From the NCBI GenBank assembly GCA_003222055.1, contig QHUT01000063.1:1-61049 (forward strand): DNA of 61,049 nt. Reading direction: 5' to 3'. The translations under genes were made by a program, and so were the position numbers. This document shows positions 29,670 to 38,604 of this stretch, piece after piece (position 1 is the first letter of the stretch; the number at the start of each line of letters is the position of its first letter). The notes under the pieces were generated by a model, which was not told the origin of the DNA, did no database searches, and saw nothing but the letters and a program-made list of their open reading frames with translations. The DNA comes from Gemmatimonadota bacterium (GTDB taxonomy: Bacteria; Gemmatimonadota; Gemmatimonadetes; Gemmatimonadales; GWC2-71-9).

Positions 29670-30862
29670 CAGAGCATCTCCACGCTCAGGGCCACGGCAT
29701 TGCCGCCCCCGAGACACAGGGTGGCGAGGCCGGTCGTCTGCTTGCGGTCCTGCAAGGCATAGAGCAGCGTCGTGAGCACGCGCGCGCCCGAGGCCCCGAT
29801 GGGGTGCCCGAGCGCGATCGCGCCACCGTTCACGTTGACGCGTTCCCAGTCCCAGCCGAGGGCGCGGCCGTCGGCCAGGGCCTGCACCGCGAACGCCTCG
29901 TTCGCCTCGATCAGCTCGTAGTCGTCGATGGTCGTCTTCGCCTTGGCCATAAGGTTCTGCACGGCGACGATGGGCGCGAAGAAGAGATCCTTGGGCTCGC
30001 CGCCGCCCGAGGCGTAGGCGGTGATGCGCGCCAGCGGTTTGAGGCCGTGCCTCTTCGCGAACGCTAGGGAGGCGACGACGAGCGCGCTCGCACCGTCGTT
30101 CAACCCCGGCGCGTTTCCCGCGGTCACGCTGCCGCCCGGGTCGAACGACGGCTTCAGCGCGGCGAGCGCCTCGAGCGACGTGTCCTTGCGGGGACCCTCG
30201 TCTTTCTCGAGCAGGCTCGCTCCCCCCTTTCCCGGCACCTCGACGGGCACGATCTCCGCCTTGAACCGGCAGGCCCCCATGGCGGCCACGGCCTTCTGGT
30301 GGCTGGCCAGGGCGAACCGGTCCTGGTCCACGCGCGATACCCCGGCCTTCTTGGCGGTGTACTCGGCGAGGCTGCCCATATGGACGTCGGAGAACGAGTC
30401 CCACAGCCCGTCGCGGATCATGCCGTCCACGAGCTCGCGGTTCCCCAGCTTGATCCCGCCCCGCATGCCGTACACGTAGTGCGGCGCGTTGGACATCGAC
30501 TCCATGCCACCGGCGACCACGCATTGCGCGTCGGCTGCTTTAATCGCCTGCGCGGCGAGCATCACGGCCTTGAGCCCGGAGCCGCAGACCTTGTTGATCG
30601 TGACGGCGGGCACCGTGCCGGGGAGGTCGGCGTGGATCGCCGCCTGGCGCGCCGGCGCCTGACCCACGCCGCCCTGCAGGACGTTCCCGATGATCACTTC
30701 CTCCACAGCGGCGGGCTCGACGCCCGCCCGACGCACCGCTTCGCGGATCACGAGGGCGCCGAGCTGGGGAGCGGGAAGCGCGGACAGGCCGCCCAGATAC
30801 CTGCCGATGGGCGTGCGGCAGGCGCTCAGGATCACGGGGGTGGTGCGATCATCAGTGCTCAT
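29669..30862 (-). CDS. Acetyl-CoA C-acyltransferase (thiolase)
   Basis: 397 residues; thiolase condensing or cleaving acetoacetyl-CoA-type substrates. The nucleophile Cys sits in NKVCGSGLKAVM, with GGMESMSNAPHYVYGMRGG, the HPIGASGAR His motif and the terminal active-site Cys in LCLGGGNAVAL. Start ATG at 30862 is preferred to one 27 nt upstream because it gives MSTDDRTTPVILSACRTP, the normal N-terminus. First gene of the seventeen-gene minus-strand run; the 101 nt between it and thrS carry two hairpins. Confidence 0.95.
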   Translation of the reverse strand: MSTDDRTTPVILSACRTPIGRYLGGLSALPAPQLGALVIREAVRRAGVEPAAVEEVIIGNVLQGGVGQAPARQAAIHADLPGTVPAVTINKVCGSGLKAVMLAAQAIKAADAQCVVAGGMESMSNAPHYVYGMRGGIKLGNRELVDGMIRDGLWDSFSDVHMGSLAEYTAKKAGVSRVDQDRFALASHQKAVAAMGACRFKAEIVPVEVPGKGGASLLEKDEGPRKDTSLEALAALKPSFDPGGSVTAGNAPGLNDGASALVVASLAFAKRHGLKPLARITAYASGGGEPKDLFFAPIVAVQNLMAKAKTTIDDYELIEANEAFAVQALADGRALGWDWERVNVNGGAIALGHPIGASGARVLTTLLYALQDRKQTTGLATLCLGGGNAVALSVEML

Positions 30863-30887
30863 CAGGTGCTCATGGGGTCTTCGGTCC

Positions 30888-30953
30888 ACCCCGGGCTCGC
30901 GTCCGGGGTTAGTCTACACCGCTGTTCGCGGACCCCGGGCGCAAGCCCCGGGG
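30888..30953. repeat. Paired CCCCGGG hairpins between thrS and the thiolase gene
   Basis: Two palindromes: 30888-30909 (stem ACCCCGG/CCGGGGT, loop 8 nt) and 30933-30953 (CCCCGGG/CCCGGGG around CGCAAGC). The same core, ACCCCGGGC with its complement, occurs inside purH (42834-42855), so this is a dispersed short palindrome family. In this position it could end the thrS transcript or act as an mRNA stabiliser. Confidence 0.7.
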
Positions 30954-30963
30954 ACCACTTCAC

Positions 30964-32916
30964 TCAAACTAACGGTGTCAATGAGCGCGTGCGAACCTCG
31001 TCCGTGAGTTTCGTCACGAAATCCGGCACGGGCAGCACCGTCTGCTTCTGGCCGGCGCCGCGCGCCCGAACGGCCGCCGTTCCCGCCTCCGCTTCGCGCT
31101 GCCCCACCACGGCCATATACGGCACCTTGTGCAGCTCCGCGTCCCGGATGCGGTAATTCAGCGTGTCGCTGCGCTCGTCCAGGGACGCGCGGATCCCTGC
31201 CGCCCGCAGGCGATCGTGCAAAGTGCGGGCCGCGGGCGCCTGGGCAGCCGAGATGGGGAGCACGCGGACCTGCTCGGGCGCGAGCCACAGGGGGAACGCG
31301 CCCGCGAAGTGCTCGATCAGAAACCCGACAAACCGCTCGAGCGTGCCGTAGATGGCCCGGTGGATCATCACCGGCCGGTGCGGCCGGTTATCCTCGCCCG
31401 TGTACTCGAGCTTGAAGCGCTCGGGCTGCTCGAAATCCAGCTGGATGGTGGCGCCCTGCCACTCGCGGCCGATGGCGTCGTTGAACTTGATGTCGATCTT
31501 CGGTCCGTAGAACGCCCCGCCGCCCTGATCGATGCGGTACGTGGCGCCGCGGTGTTTCAGCGCCTGCTCGAGCGCGCGCTCCGCCTGGTCCCACGTCGCG
31601 TCGCTGCCGAGCTTCTTGGCGGGCCGCGTCGCGAGATCGAGCCGATACGCGAGCCCGAACGTCTTCCCCAGCACCAGCTCCACGATGTCGAGCAGCTGGA
31701 AGATCTCCTGCTCGATCTGGTCCTCGCGCAAGAAGAGGTGCGCGTCGTCCATCGAGAGCCCGCGCACGCGCAGCATGCCGTGCAGCGTCCCCGAGCGCTC
31801 GTTGCGGTACACGTTGGCGATCTCGGCGAGCCGGATCGGGAGGTCGCGATAGCTGCGCTGCTGCGACGCGTAGATGAGGATGTGCATCGGGCAGTTCATC
31901 GGCTTCACCCGATAGCGGACGCCCTCGGCCTCACCCTCCCCCGCCGCCATCGCCGGAAACTGGTTCTCGGCGTACAGCGGCAGGTGGCCGGAGCGCAGAA
32001 ACAGCTCCTCGCGCGTCACGTTGGGCGTGTAGACCAGCTGATAGCCGCGCTCCAGAATCACATCCTCGATGAAGCGGCGCAGCTGGAAGTTCAGCATCGC
32101 CCCCTTGGGGTGCCACAAGATCAGTCCCGGGCCCACGTCCTCCTGAATCGAAAAGAGATCGAGCTGCTTCCCCAGCACGCGATGATCGCGCTTCTTGGCC
32201 TCGTCCAGCCGCCGCAGGTACCCCTCGAGGTCGTCCTTGGTGAACCAGGCGGTGCCGTAGATGCGCTGCAGCATCTGGCGGCGCTCGTCGCCGCGCCAGT
32301 AGGCGCCGGCGGCGTGCAGCAGCTTGAAGTGCTTGATCCGACCGGTGCTCGGCACGTGGGGCCCGCGGCACAGGTCCACGAACGGGCCGTCGGTGTAGAC
32401 CGAGATCACCTCATTCGGCCCGAGATCGTCGATCCGCTCGAGCTTCAGCGGGTCATCCTTGAAGCGCAGCTTCGCTTCAGTACGCGAGACTTCCTCGCGG
32501 ACGAACGGGTAGTCCGCCTTGACGACCTCCGCCATCTTTTTTTCGATCGCCTCCAGATCCTCCGGCCCGAAGGGCCGCTCCACCTCGAAGTCGTAGTAGA
32601 ACCCATCCTCGATCGGCGGCCCGAAGCCGATCTGGGCGCGGGGGAACAGCTGCCGCACCGCCGTGGCCAGGACATGGGCCGAGGAGTGACGCAGCACCTC
32701 GAGCGCTTGCGGGTCCCTGTCGGTGAGGATCGCGACCGTGGCGCCGTCGGGGAGCGGGCGTGCCAGATCCCACACACTCCCGTTCACGCGCAGGGCGAGG
32801 GCCGCCTTCGCGAGGCCCGGCCCGATCGCCTTGGCCAGATCGGCCCCGGTGGAGCCCTGGGGCAGGCGTTTCTCGCTCCCATCGGGGAGCGTGACCCGGA
32901 TTTCGGCGGCGACCAT
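30964..32916 (-). CDS. thrS: Threonyl-tRNA synthetase
   Basis: 650 residues, class II synthetase charging tRNA-Thr. The N-terminal TGS domain (VTLPDGSEKRLPQGST, about 5-65) is followed by the editing domain (HSSAHVLATAVRQL and the CRGPHVPSTG zinc-type segment) and the catalytic core: motif 2 IANVYRNERSGTLHGMLRVRG, zinc Cys/His (KPMNCPMHILIY), motif 3 region ending PVMIHRAIYGTLERFVGFLIEH. The anticodon-binding domain is the last 100 residues. Preceded by a 53-residue membrane-protein gene with a 4-nt gap. Confidence 0.98.
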   Translation of the reverse strand: MVAAEIRVTLPDGSEKRLPQGSTGADLAKAIGPGLAKAALALRVNGSVWDLARPLPDGATVAILTDRDPQALEVLRHSSAHVLATAVRQLFPRAQIGFGPPIEDGFYYDFEVERPFGPEDLEAIEKKMAEVVKADYPFVREEVSRTEAKLRFKDDPLKLERIDDLGPNEVISVYTDGPFVDLCRGPHVPSTGRIKHFKLLHAAGAYWRGDERRQMLQRIYGTAWFTKDDLEGYLRRLDEAKKRDHRVLGKQLDLFSIQEDVGPGLILWHPKGAMLNFQLRRFIEDVILERGYQLVYTPNVTREELFLRSGHLPLYAENQFPAMAAGEGEAEGVRYRVKPMNCPMHILIYASQQRSYRDLPIRLAEIANVYRNERSGTLHGMLRVRGLSMDDAHLFLREDQIEQEIFQLLDIVELVLGKTFGLAYRLDLATRPAKKLGSDATWDQAERALEQALKHRGATYRIDQGGGAFYGPKIDIKFNDAIGREWQGATIQLDFEQPERFKLEYTGEDNRPHRPVMIHRAIYGTLERFVGFLIEHFAGAFPLWLAPEQVRVLPISAAQAPAARTLHDRLRAAGIRASLDERSDTLNYRIRDAELHKVPYMAVVGQREAEAGTAAVRARGAGQKQTVLPVPDFVTKLTDEVRTRSLTPLV

Positions 32917-32920
32917 CGGG

Positions 32921-33082
32921 TCAGGAGGCCGGTTGGGCGGCAGCGGGGGCGACCGGACTGGTGAGCGGGGGCACCCGGCGCCCGTCTCGGAAGTAGAGCG
33001 CCACGGCGAAGACGATTACCACCGCGATCGCGATCCACCGGGCGAGCCGGCTGGTGGGGAGGTCCGGCGTTTCGTCGGCCAT
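32921..33082 (-). CDS. Small single-span membrane protein (53 aa)
   Basis: MADETPDLPTSRLARW, then a membrane helix (IAIAVVIVFAVALYF), then RDGRRVPPL and a Pro/Ala-rich tail. An acidic N-terminus and basic residues flank the helix. The stop TGA is 4 nt before the thrS ATG, so the two are likely co-translated. No homologue is recognised. The shared promoter region with valS on the other side suggests it is a true leader gene, but a short spurious ORF cannot be excluded. Confidence 0.6.
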   Translation of the reverse strand: MADETPDLPTSRLARWIAIAVVIVFAVALYFRDGRRVPPLTSPVAPAAAQPAS

Positions 33083-33102
33083 GGGAGGGATTCTAGCAGG
33101 AT

Positions 33103-33206
33103 GGGGGAGGACCGGGGAGGTTCGGGAGGTCAGGGGAGGTTGCTCCGCTTACCTCACAACCGTCCCAAACCTCCCCAACCTCCTCAACCTCCTCTAACCT
33201 CCACTG
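33103..33206. repeat. G-rich decamer array and its inverted C-rich arm in the thrS/valS divergent region
   Basis: Positions 33103-33136 hold four G tracts (33103-33107, 33114-33117, 33124-33126, 33133-33136), each spaced by 6 nt, a clean G-quadruplex pattern on the plus strand. Positions 33152-33206 hold the inverse, an AACCTCCCC-type array. Together they can form a long imperfect stem. The unit matches that in tilS (5403-5448). It fills nearly all of the 142-nt space between the two start codons. Confidence 0.7.
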
Positions 33207-33213
33207 TCCTGCC

Positions 33214-33224
33214 TATTATAAGGA
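33214..33224 (+). promoter_or_regulatory. -10 box adjacent to the valS start
   Basis: TATTAT at 33214-33219 lies 5 nt before the ATG at 33225, predicting a transcript that starts on or next to the initiation codon. AAGGA directly abuts the ATG and is too close to act as a normal ribosome site. A leaderless valS mRNA is the simplest reading. Confidence 0.5.
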
Positions 33225-35966
33225 ATGCCGCAGCCGCGCTTCGAGCTTCCACCCCAGTACGATCCGCACGCCGTCGAGCGCCGCCTGTACCAGCGCTGGC
33301 TCGACCGCGAGGTGTTCACGGCCCGCGCCGACTCGTCACGCGCGCCGTACGTGATCGTCATGCCCCCGCCCAACATCACGGCGATCCTCCACACGGGCCA
33401 GGGGCTCAACAACGTGATCCAGGACGTGCTGATCCGGTTCGAGCGGATGCGCGAGCGAGAAGCCGAATGGCTCCCGGGGACCGACCACGCCGGGATCGCC
33501 ACCCAGAACGTCGTCGAGCGGCTCGTCGCCAAGGAGGGCAAGACCCGGTTCGACCTCGGGCGCGATAAGTTCGTCGAGCGGGTGTGGGCGTTCGTGCGGG
33601 AGACGGGGAACACCATCCTCGAGCAGCTCAAGGTGATCGGCTGCTCGTGCGACTGGAGCCGCACCCGCTTTACGCTGGACGAGGCCTACTCGCGCGCGGT
33701 GCGCGAGGTGTTCGTGCGGCTGTGGGAAGAGGGACTGATATACCGCGGCCACCGCGTGATCCATTGGTGCCCGCACTGCCTCACGGCCCTGTCCGACGAG
33801 GAAGCCGAATCGAAGGAGACGGACGGCAAGCTCTACTACATCCGCTACCCCGTGGAGGGCGGCCCGAACTCCTTCCTCACGGTCGCCACAACCCGTCCCG
33901 AGACGCTGCTCGGGGACACCGCCGTCGCGGTGAACCCGAAGGACGCCCGTCATGCCGGCTTCGTGGGAAAAGTGGCCCGGCTCCCCATCGCCGACATCCC
34001 GATTCCGATCGTCGCGGACGACGTGGTCGACCCCACCTTTGGCACGGGGTTCGTCAAGGTGACGCCCGCGCACGATGCGACCGACTTCGAGATCGGCCTG
34101 CGGCACAAGCTGGAGATGCCGCTGGTCATGACCGAAGACGGACGCATGGAGCACGCGACGCGGGTGCCCAAGCAGCTGGCCGAGCTCGACCGATTCGAGG
34201 CGCGCGAGCGGATCGTGGACATGCTGAAAGAGCGGGGCCTGCTCGAGAAGATCGAGCCGCACCGACACGCACTGCGGCGCTGCTACCGCTGCGACACGAT
34301 CGTCGAGCCGCGGCTCAGCGATCAGTGGTTCGTGAAGATGAAGCCGCTCGCCGAGCCGGTGCTTGCGGCCTATCGGGAGGCGACGTTCCGGATCGTGCCG
34401 GAGCGCTGGCACGCGACGTTCGAGCACTGGATGGAGAACATCCGCGACTGGAACATCTCCCGCCAGCTGTGGTGGGGGCACCGCATCCCCGTGTTCACGT
34501 GCACGCCATGCGGGCACCAGTGGGCCGACCGGAAGGACCCCGCACGCTGCCCCAAGTGCGGCGGCGCCGTCGAACAGGACCCCGACGTGCTGGACACGTG
34601 GTTCTCGTCGTGGCTGTGGCCGTTCGCGACCTTCGGCTGGCCCGAGCGCACCGCCGATCTCGCGCGGTTCTATCCGGGACATACGCTCGTCACGGCACCG
34701 GAGATTCTGTTCTTCTGGGTGGCCCGGATGCTGATGTCGGGCTACCACTTCATGGATCGCCGGCTGCCGTTCACGACGGTGTGCCTGCACGGCACGGTGC
34801 GCGACACGCAGCATCGCAAGATGTCCAAGTCGCTCGGCAACGGGATCGACCCGCTCGACGTGGTGCGGCTGTACGGCGCGGACGCGCTGCGCTGGACGCT
34901 CGTGGCGGGCGGCTCGCTCGGCGCCGACGTGATCCTCGACCCGAATGACCTCGAGACCACGTTCGCCCCCGGGCGCAACTTCGCGAACAAGCTGTGGAAC
35001 ATCGGGCGGTTCATCTTGGCGCAGCTGCCGGAGCGGGTACGCCCGATCGACGAGCTGGACATTTCGCGCCTCCCGCTCGCCGACCGCTGGATCCTGATGC
35101 GGGCGAACGACGCCGTCCAGGCCGCGACGTCGCATCTGGAGCAGTTCAAGCTCGATGAGGCCGCGAAGCGGTGTTACGAGTTCGTGTGGGGCGAACTGGC
35201 CGACTGGTATGTGGAGGCAGTCAAGCCACGCCTCGCGGCGGACGCGGCGTCGGGGGGCGCGACGGCCGCCGAGCCCGGCGGGCCGCCGGCCGGAGCGGCT
35301 TCCGACGCCACGTCCGTCGCGGCGCACGCCGTGCTCGCCCATTGCTTCGACACGGCGCTGCGCCTGCTCCACCCCGTGGTGCCGTTCATCACCGAGGAGC
35401 TGTGGCAGAAGCTGCCGGGGCGGAAACCGGATGATTTGCTCGCAAGCGCGAACTGGCCGAGCTTCCGACCCGACCTGGTGGACGCCGAACTCGACCTGCA
35501 GTTCCTGCGCGTGCAGCAGGTGGTCGAGAGGATCCGGGCCATACGGGCGGAGTACCGGGTGCCACCCAAAGCGCGCCTCGCGGCCGCCATCAAGCCGAGG
35601 AGCGAATCAATCCGTGCCGCGTTCGACGGAGAACGCGATACGATCGTTCGGCTGGCGCAGCTCTCGGAGCTGCAGCTCGACGGCGGGGTGCGCGGCGCGG
35701 GCGCCCACGCCGTGCTGGGCGACGGCAGCGAGGTGTTCGTCGCGCTGGCCGACGCGATCGACGTGCGGCAGGAGTGCCGCCGCCTCTCGGGCGAGCTCAC
35801 GCGGCTCGAGCAACAACTGGCGGCGCTCGACGCCAAGCTCACCAACAAGAATTTCATCGCGCGGGCGCCCGCCGAGGTGGTCGCCAAGGAGCGTGACAAG
35901 GAGCGGGCGTGGCGAGACCAGCGGCAGGCGCTGGCCGACAAGCTCAGGTCGCTGGGCTGCTCCTGA
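33225..35966 (+). CDS. valS: Valyl-tRNA synthetase
   Basis: 913 residues, class Ia synthetase charging tRNA-Val. The N-terminal PPPNITAILHTGQG is the HIGH region; here it reads HTGQ (56-59), not the usual HMGH. The KMSKS loop is intact (KMSKSLGNGIDPLDVVRLYG). The editing domain (TTRPETLLGDTAVAVNP), zinc-ribbon-like Cys pairs (CTPCGHQW, ARCPKCGG), and C-terminal coiled coil (RLSGELTRLEQQLAALDAKL) are all present. A short Ala/Gly-rich insert lies near residue 675. First gene of the plus-strand run. Confidence 0.97.
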   Translation: MPQPRFELPPQYDPHAVERRLYQRWLDREVFTARADSSRAPYVIVMPPPNITAILHTGQGLNNVIQDVLIRFERMREREAEWLPGTDHAGIATQNVVERLVAKEGKTRFDLGRDKFVERVWAFVRETGNTILEQLKVIGCSCDWSRTRFTLDEAYSRAVREVFVRLWEEGLIYRGHRVIHWCPHCLTALSDEEAESKETDGKLYYIRYPVEGGPNSFLTVATTRPETLLGDTAVAVNPKDARHAGFVGKVARLPIADIPIPIVADDVVDPTFGTGFVKVTPAHDATDFEIGLRHKLEMPLVMTEDGRMEHATRVPKQLAELDRFEARERIVDMLKERGLLEKIEPHRHALRRCYRCDTIVEPRLSDQWFVKMKPLAEPVLAAYREATFRIVPERWHATFEHWMENIRDWNISRQLWWGHRIPVFTCTPCGHQWADRKDPARCPKCGGAVEQDPDVLDTWFSSWLWPFATFGWPERTADLARFYPGHTLVTAPEILFFWVARMLMSGYHFMDRRLPFTTVCLHGTVRDTQHRKMSKSLGNGIDPLDVVRLYGADALRWTLVAGGSLGADVILDPNDLETTFAPGRNFANKLWNIGRFILAQLPERVRPIDELDISRLPLADRWILMRANDAVQAATSHLEQFKLDEAAKRCYEFVWGELADWYVEAVKPRLAADAASGGATAAEPGGPPAGAASDATSVAAHAVLAHCFDTALRLLHPVVPFITEELWQKLPGRKPDDLLASANWPSFRPDLVDAELDLQFLRVQQVVERIRAIRAEYRVPPKARLAAAIKPRSESIRAAFDGERDTIVRLAQLSELQLDGGVRGAGAHAVLGDGSEVFVALADAIDVRQECRRLSGELTRLEQQLAALDAKLTNKNFIARAPAEVVAKERDKERAWRDQRQALADKLRSLGCS

Positions 35967-37252
35967 GCGCCCTGCTGGGCGGGGGCGCGTGCGCGAGCCA
36001 GGGCGATCCGCCCGGCGGACCACCCCGTACCACTCCCCCCGCCATCCTCCGCACCGTCCCCGAGTCCGGTGGCGTGGTTCCCGACCTGCACGGGGACGCC
36101 GTCGTGCAGTTCGACGAGGTGATCGACGAGATGCCGTCGCGCGGGGGCCCCTCCGGGGCGATCGCCGGGCTCGCCCAGAAAATCGTCCTCTCCCCCGTGG
36201 GGAGCGACGTCAAGGTCTCCTGGCACCGCAGCGCGATTCACGTGGCGCCGCACGAGGGATGGAAGCGCGGCCGCGTGTACCACCTGCAACTCCTGCCCGG
36301 GATCGCCGACCTGCGGCGCAACGTGACCAAGACCGGGACCACGATCGTGTTCACCACGGGCCCCACCGTGCCGGCCGCGACGCTCACGGGCACCGTGCTC
36401 TTGTGGGCGGAGCAGCGCACCCTACCGCAGGCGGTGATCCGCGCGGCCCTGCTGCCGGACACCGTCGCCTACGTCACCCTCGTGGACTCGGCCGGCAACT
36501 TCCGGCTGCCCGCTGTACCGTCGGGGCGCTACCACGTCTGGGCCATTCAGGACGAGAACAACAACCGTCGCCAGGACCGCCGCGAGGCGTTCGACACCGT
36601 GACCGTCACCGTGGACTCGACGGCGAGCGCGCTGCTGTGGGCCTTCGTGCACGACACCGTGGGCCCGCGCGCGCGCACCGTCGAGTCGATCGATTCCGTC
36701 ACTCTGCGGGTGGCGTTTTCCGCTCCGCTCGACCCGCGCCGCGCGCTGGACACCGCCATGGTGCGCGTGCTCGCCCTGCCCGATTCGACCCCGGTCGCCG
36801 TGCGGGCGCTCTACACGCCCGCGGTGTTCGATTCGATCCAGGCGCGGGCTCGCGCGGTGCAGGACTCGCTCAAGCGGTTGCGCGACACGACGGCGCGGAA
36901 GGACACGACGGCGCGCCGGGACACCTCGCGCGTCCGACCGACGCCCCCCTCCGCAGCAGCCCAGCGGGCGCCCGCTGCTCCGGGGGCCATCGGTCGGGCG
37001 GCGCGGGACACTACAGTCCACGTGGATACCGCGCGGGTCAGGAAACTGCTCGCCGAGCGGCCCGTGCCCTACGATCGGGTCGTCGTGCAGACGGTCCAGC
37101 CGCTCGCGCCCGGCGGCAAGTATCTGGTGCGCGTGCGCGGCGCCACGAACTTGAGCGGCGTCGCCGCCGACGCGCAGGGCGTGCTGGTGGTGCCGGTGCC
37201 CAAGCCCGCCCCCGTTCCCGACACGACCAAGGCCCGCCCCAAGCCGCCATGA
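35909..37252 (+). CDS. Lipoprotein with N-terminal Ig-like domain, Thr/Asp/Arg-rich linker
   Basis: 447 residues. The GTG at 35909 lies 58 nt inside valS and gives a signal peptide with lipobox GGAC (about Cys28). The N-terminal Ig-like domain (about 40-150: PESGGVVPDLHGDAVVQFDEVID) resembles SbsA/Big_5 domains that decorate surface lipoproteins; a second strand-rich domain has LVDSAGNFRLPAVPSGRYHVWAIQDENNNRRQD. A low-complexity linker (DTTARKDTTARRDTSRV) is followed by a final folded stretch. Next to selA by a 4-nt overlap, with no functional link known. Confidence 0.8.
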   Translation: MARPAAGAGRQAQVAGLLLSALLGGGACASQGDPPGGPPRTTPPAILRTVPESGGVVPDLHGDAVVQFDEVIDEMPSRGGPSGAIAGLAQKIVLSPVGSDVKVSWHRSAIHVAPHEGWKRGRVYHLQLLPGIADLRRNVTKTGTTIVFTTGPTVPAATLTGTVLLWAEQRTLPQAVIRAALLPDTVAYVTLVDSAGNFRLPAVPSGRYHVWAIQDENNNRRQDRREAFDTVTVTVDSTASALLWAFVHDTVGPRARTVESIDSVTLRVAFSAPLDPRRALDTAMVRVLALPDSTPVAVRALYTPAVFDSIQARARAVQDSLKRLRDTTARKDTTARRDTSRVRPTPPSAAAQRAPAAPGAIGRAARDTTVHVDTARVRKLLAERPVPYDRVVVQTVQPLAPGGKYLVRVRGATNLSGVAADAQGVLVVPVPKPAPVPDTTKARPKPP

Positions 37253-38604
37253 CCGACCCGCGCCGCCGGCTCCCCGCCGTGGATGCGCTGCTCGCCGAGC
37301 CCGAGGTTGCGGCGCTCGCCGTGACCGGGCCGCGCGGTCTGGTGGTGCGCGCGGTGCGGGAGACCATCGAAGCCGCCCGCGCCAACGGCGGCAGCGCGCC
37401 GCCCGAAGGCTGGAGCGCGGCGATCCGGGCCCGCGTGCAGCGGCTCGCCGCCCCCTCGCTCGGACCGGTGATCAACGCCACCGGCGTCGTGTTGCACACG
37501 AACCTGGGTCGCGCTCCCCTCGCAGCCCCGGCGTTGGCCGCGCTGGCCCGGGTCGGGTTGGGCTACGCCAATCTGGAATACGACCTCTCGCGCGGCACCC
37601 GTGGCTCACGCCACGGACTGTGCCGTGACCTCCTCGTGGAGCTGACGGGCGCCGAAGACGCGGTCGTGCTGAACAACGCCGCCGGCGCGGTACTGGTCGC
37701 CCTGTCGGCCCTGGCGCGCGGCGGCGAGGCGATCGTGTCACGGGGAGAGCTGGTGGAGATCGGCGGCGCCTTCCGCATCCCGGACATCATGGCCCGATCG
37801 GGCGCCACGCTGGTCGAGGTGGGAACCACGAATCGCACGCACCTCAAAGACTACGAGGGCGCGCTCACCCCGGCGAGCAAGCTGCTCCTCAAGGTGCATC
37901 AGTCCAATTTCCAGGTCACCGGTTTCACCGCCCAGGTCCCGGCGCAGGAGATCGCCACGGTGGGGCACGCCCGCGGCGTCGCCAGCTTGTACGATCTCGG
38001 CAGCGGGCTGCTCATCGACCTGGCGCCGTGGGGTCTCACCGGCGAGCCGACCGTGCCCCAGGCGCTGGCGAGCGGCATGGACGCGGTCGCGTTCTCGGGC
38101 GACAAGCTGCTCGGCGGTCCGCAGGCCGGCATCCTGCTCGGCACGCGGGCGGCGATCGAGGCGTGTCGCAACGATCCCCTCGCGCGCGCCGTTCGAGCCG
38201 ATAAGCTCACGCTGGCCGCGTTGGAAGCGACGCTCGTCCTCTATAGAGAGCCGGAGCGGGCCCGCCGTGAGATACCGGTATTGCGCATGCTTACCGAAGA
38301 CGTCGCGCAAATACGTCAACGCGCAGAGGCGTTGCACAAAGGCGTGGGCACGGACGCGGACGTCGTCGAGGGTGAATCGGAGGTCGGGGGAGGCTCGTTC
38401 CCGGGCGCGCAGCTCAAGACATGGCTGGTCCGTGTGAATCCCCGACCCCTGACCGCCGACACTTTAGTGGCCCGCCTGCGCGCGAGCGACCCCCCCGTCG
38501 TCGCCCGCATCGGCGACGACCGCGTGCTGCTCGATCCCCGCACCATCTTCCCCGATCAGGTCGAGACGGTCGCTCGCGCGGTGCGGTCCGCGCTCGATGG
38601 CTGA
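37249..38604 (+). CDS. selA: L-seryl-tRNA(Sec) selenium transferase
   Basis: 451 residues; PLP enzyme making selenocysteinyl-tRNA(Sec). Seen: RRLPAVDALL at the N-terminus, GPVINATGVVLHTNLGRAPL, EYDLSRGTRGSRHG, and the PLP-Lys segment FSGDKLLGGPQAGI. Length fits bacterial SelA. No selB, selD or tRNA-Sec (TCA anticodon) is in this window; both tRNAs here are Met(CAT) and Ser(TGA). The start overlaps the lipoprotein stop by 4 nt, the end overlaps gmhB by 8 nt. Confidence 0.95.
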   Translation: MTDPRRRLPAVDALLAEPEVAALAVTGPRGLVVRAVRETIEAARANGGSAPPEGWSAAIRARVQRLAAPSLGPVINATGVVLHTNLGRAPLAAPALAALARVGLGYANLEYDLSRGTRGSRHGLCRDLLVELTGAEDAVVLNNAAGAVLVALSALARGGEAIVSRGELVEIGGAFRIPDIMARSGATLVEVGTTNRTHLKDYEGALTPASKLLLKVHQSNFQVTGFTAQVPAQEIATVGHARGVASLYDLGSGLLIDLAPWGLTGEPTVPQALASGMDAVAFSGDKLLGGPQAGILLGTRAAIEACRNDPLARAVRADKLTLAALEATLVLYREPERARREIPVLRMLTEDVAQIRQRAEALHKGVGTDADVVEGESEVGGGSFPGAQLKTWLVRVNPRPLTADTLVARLRASDPPVVARIGDDRVLLDPRTIFPDQVETVARAVRSALDG

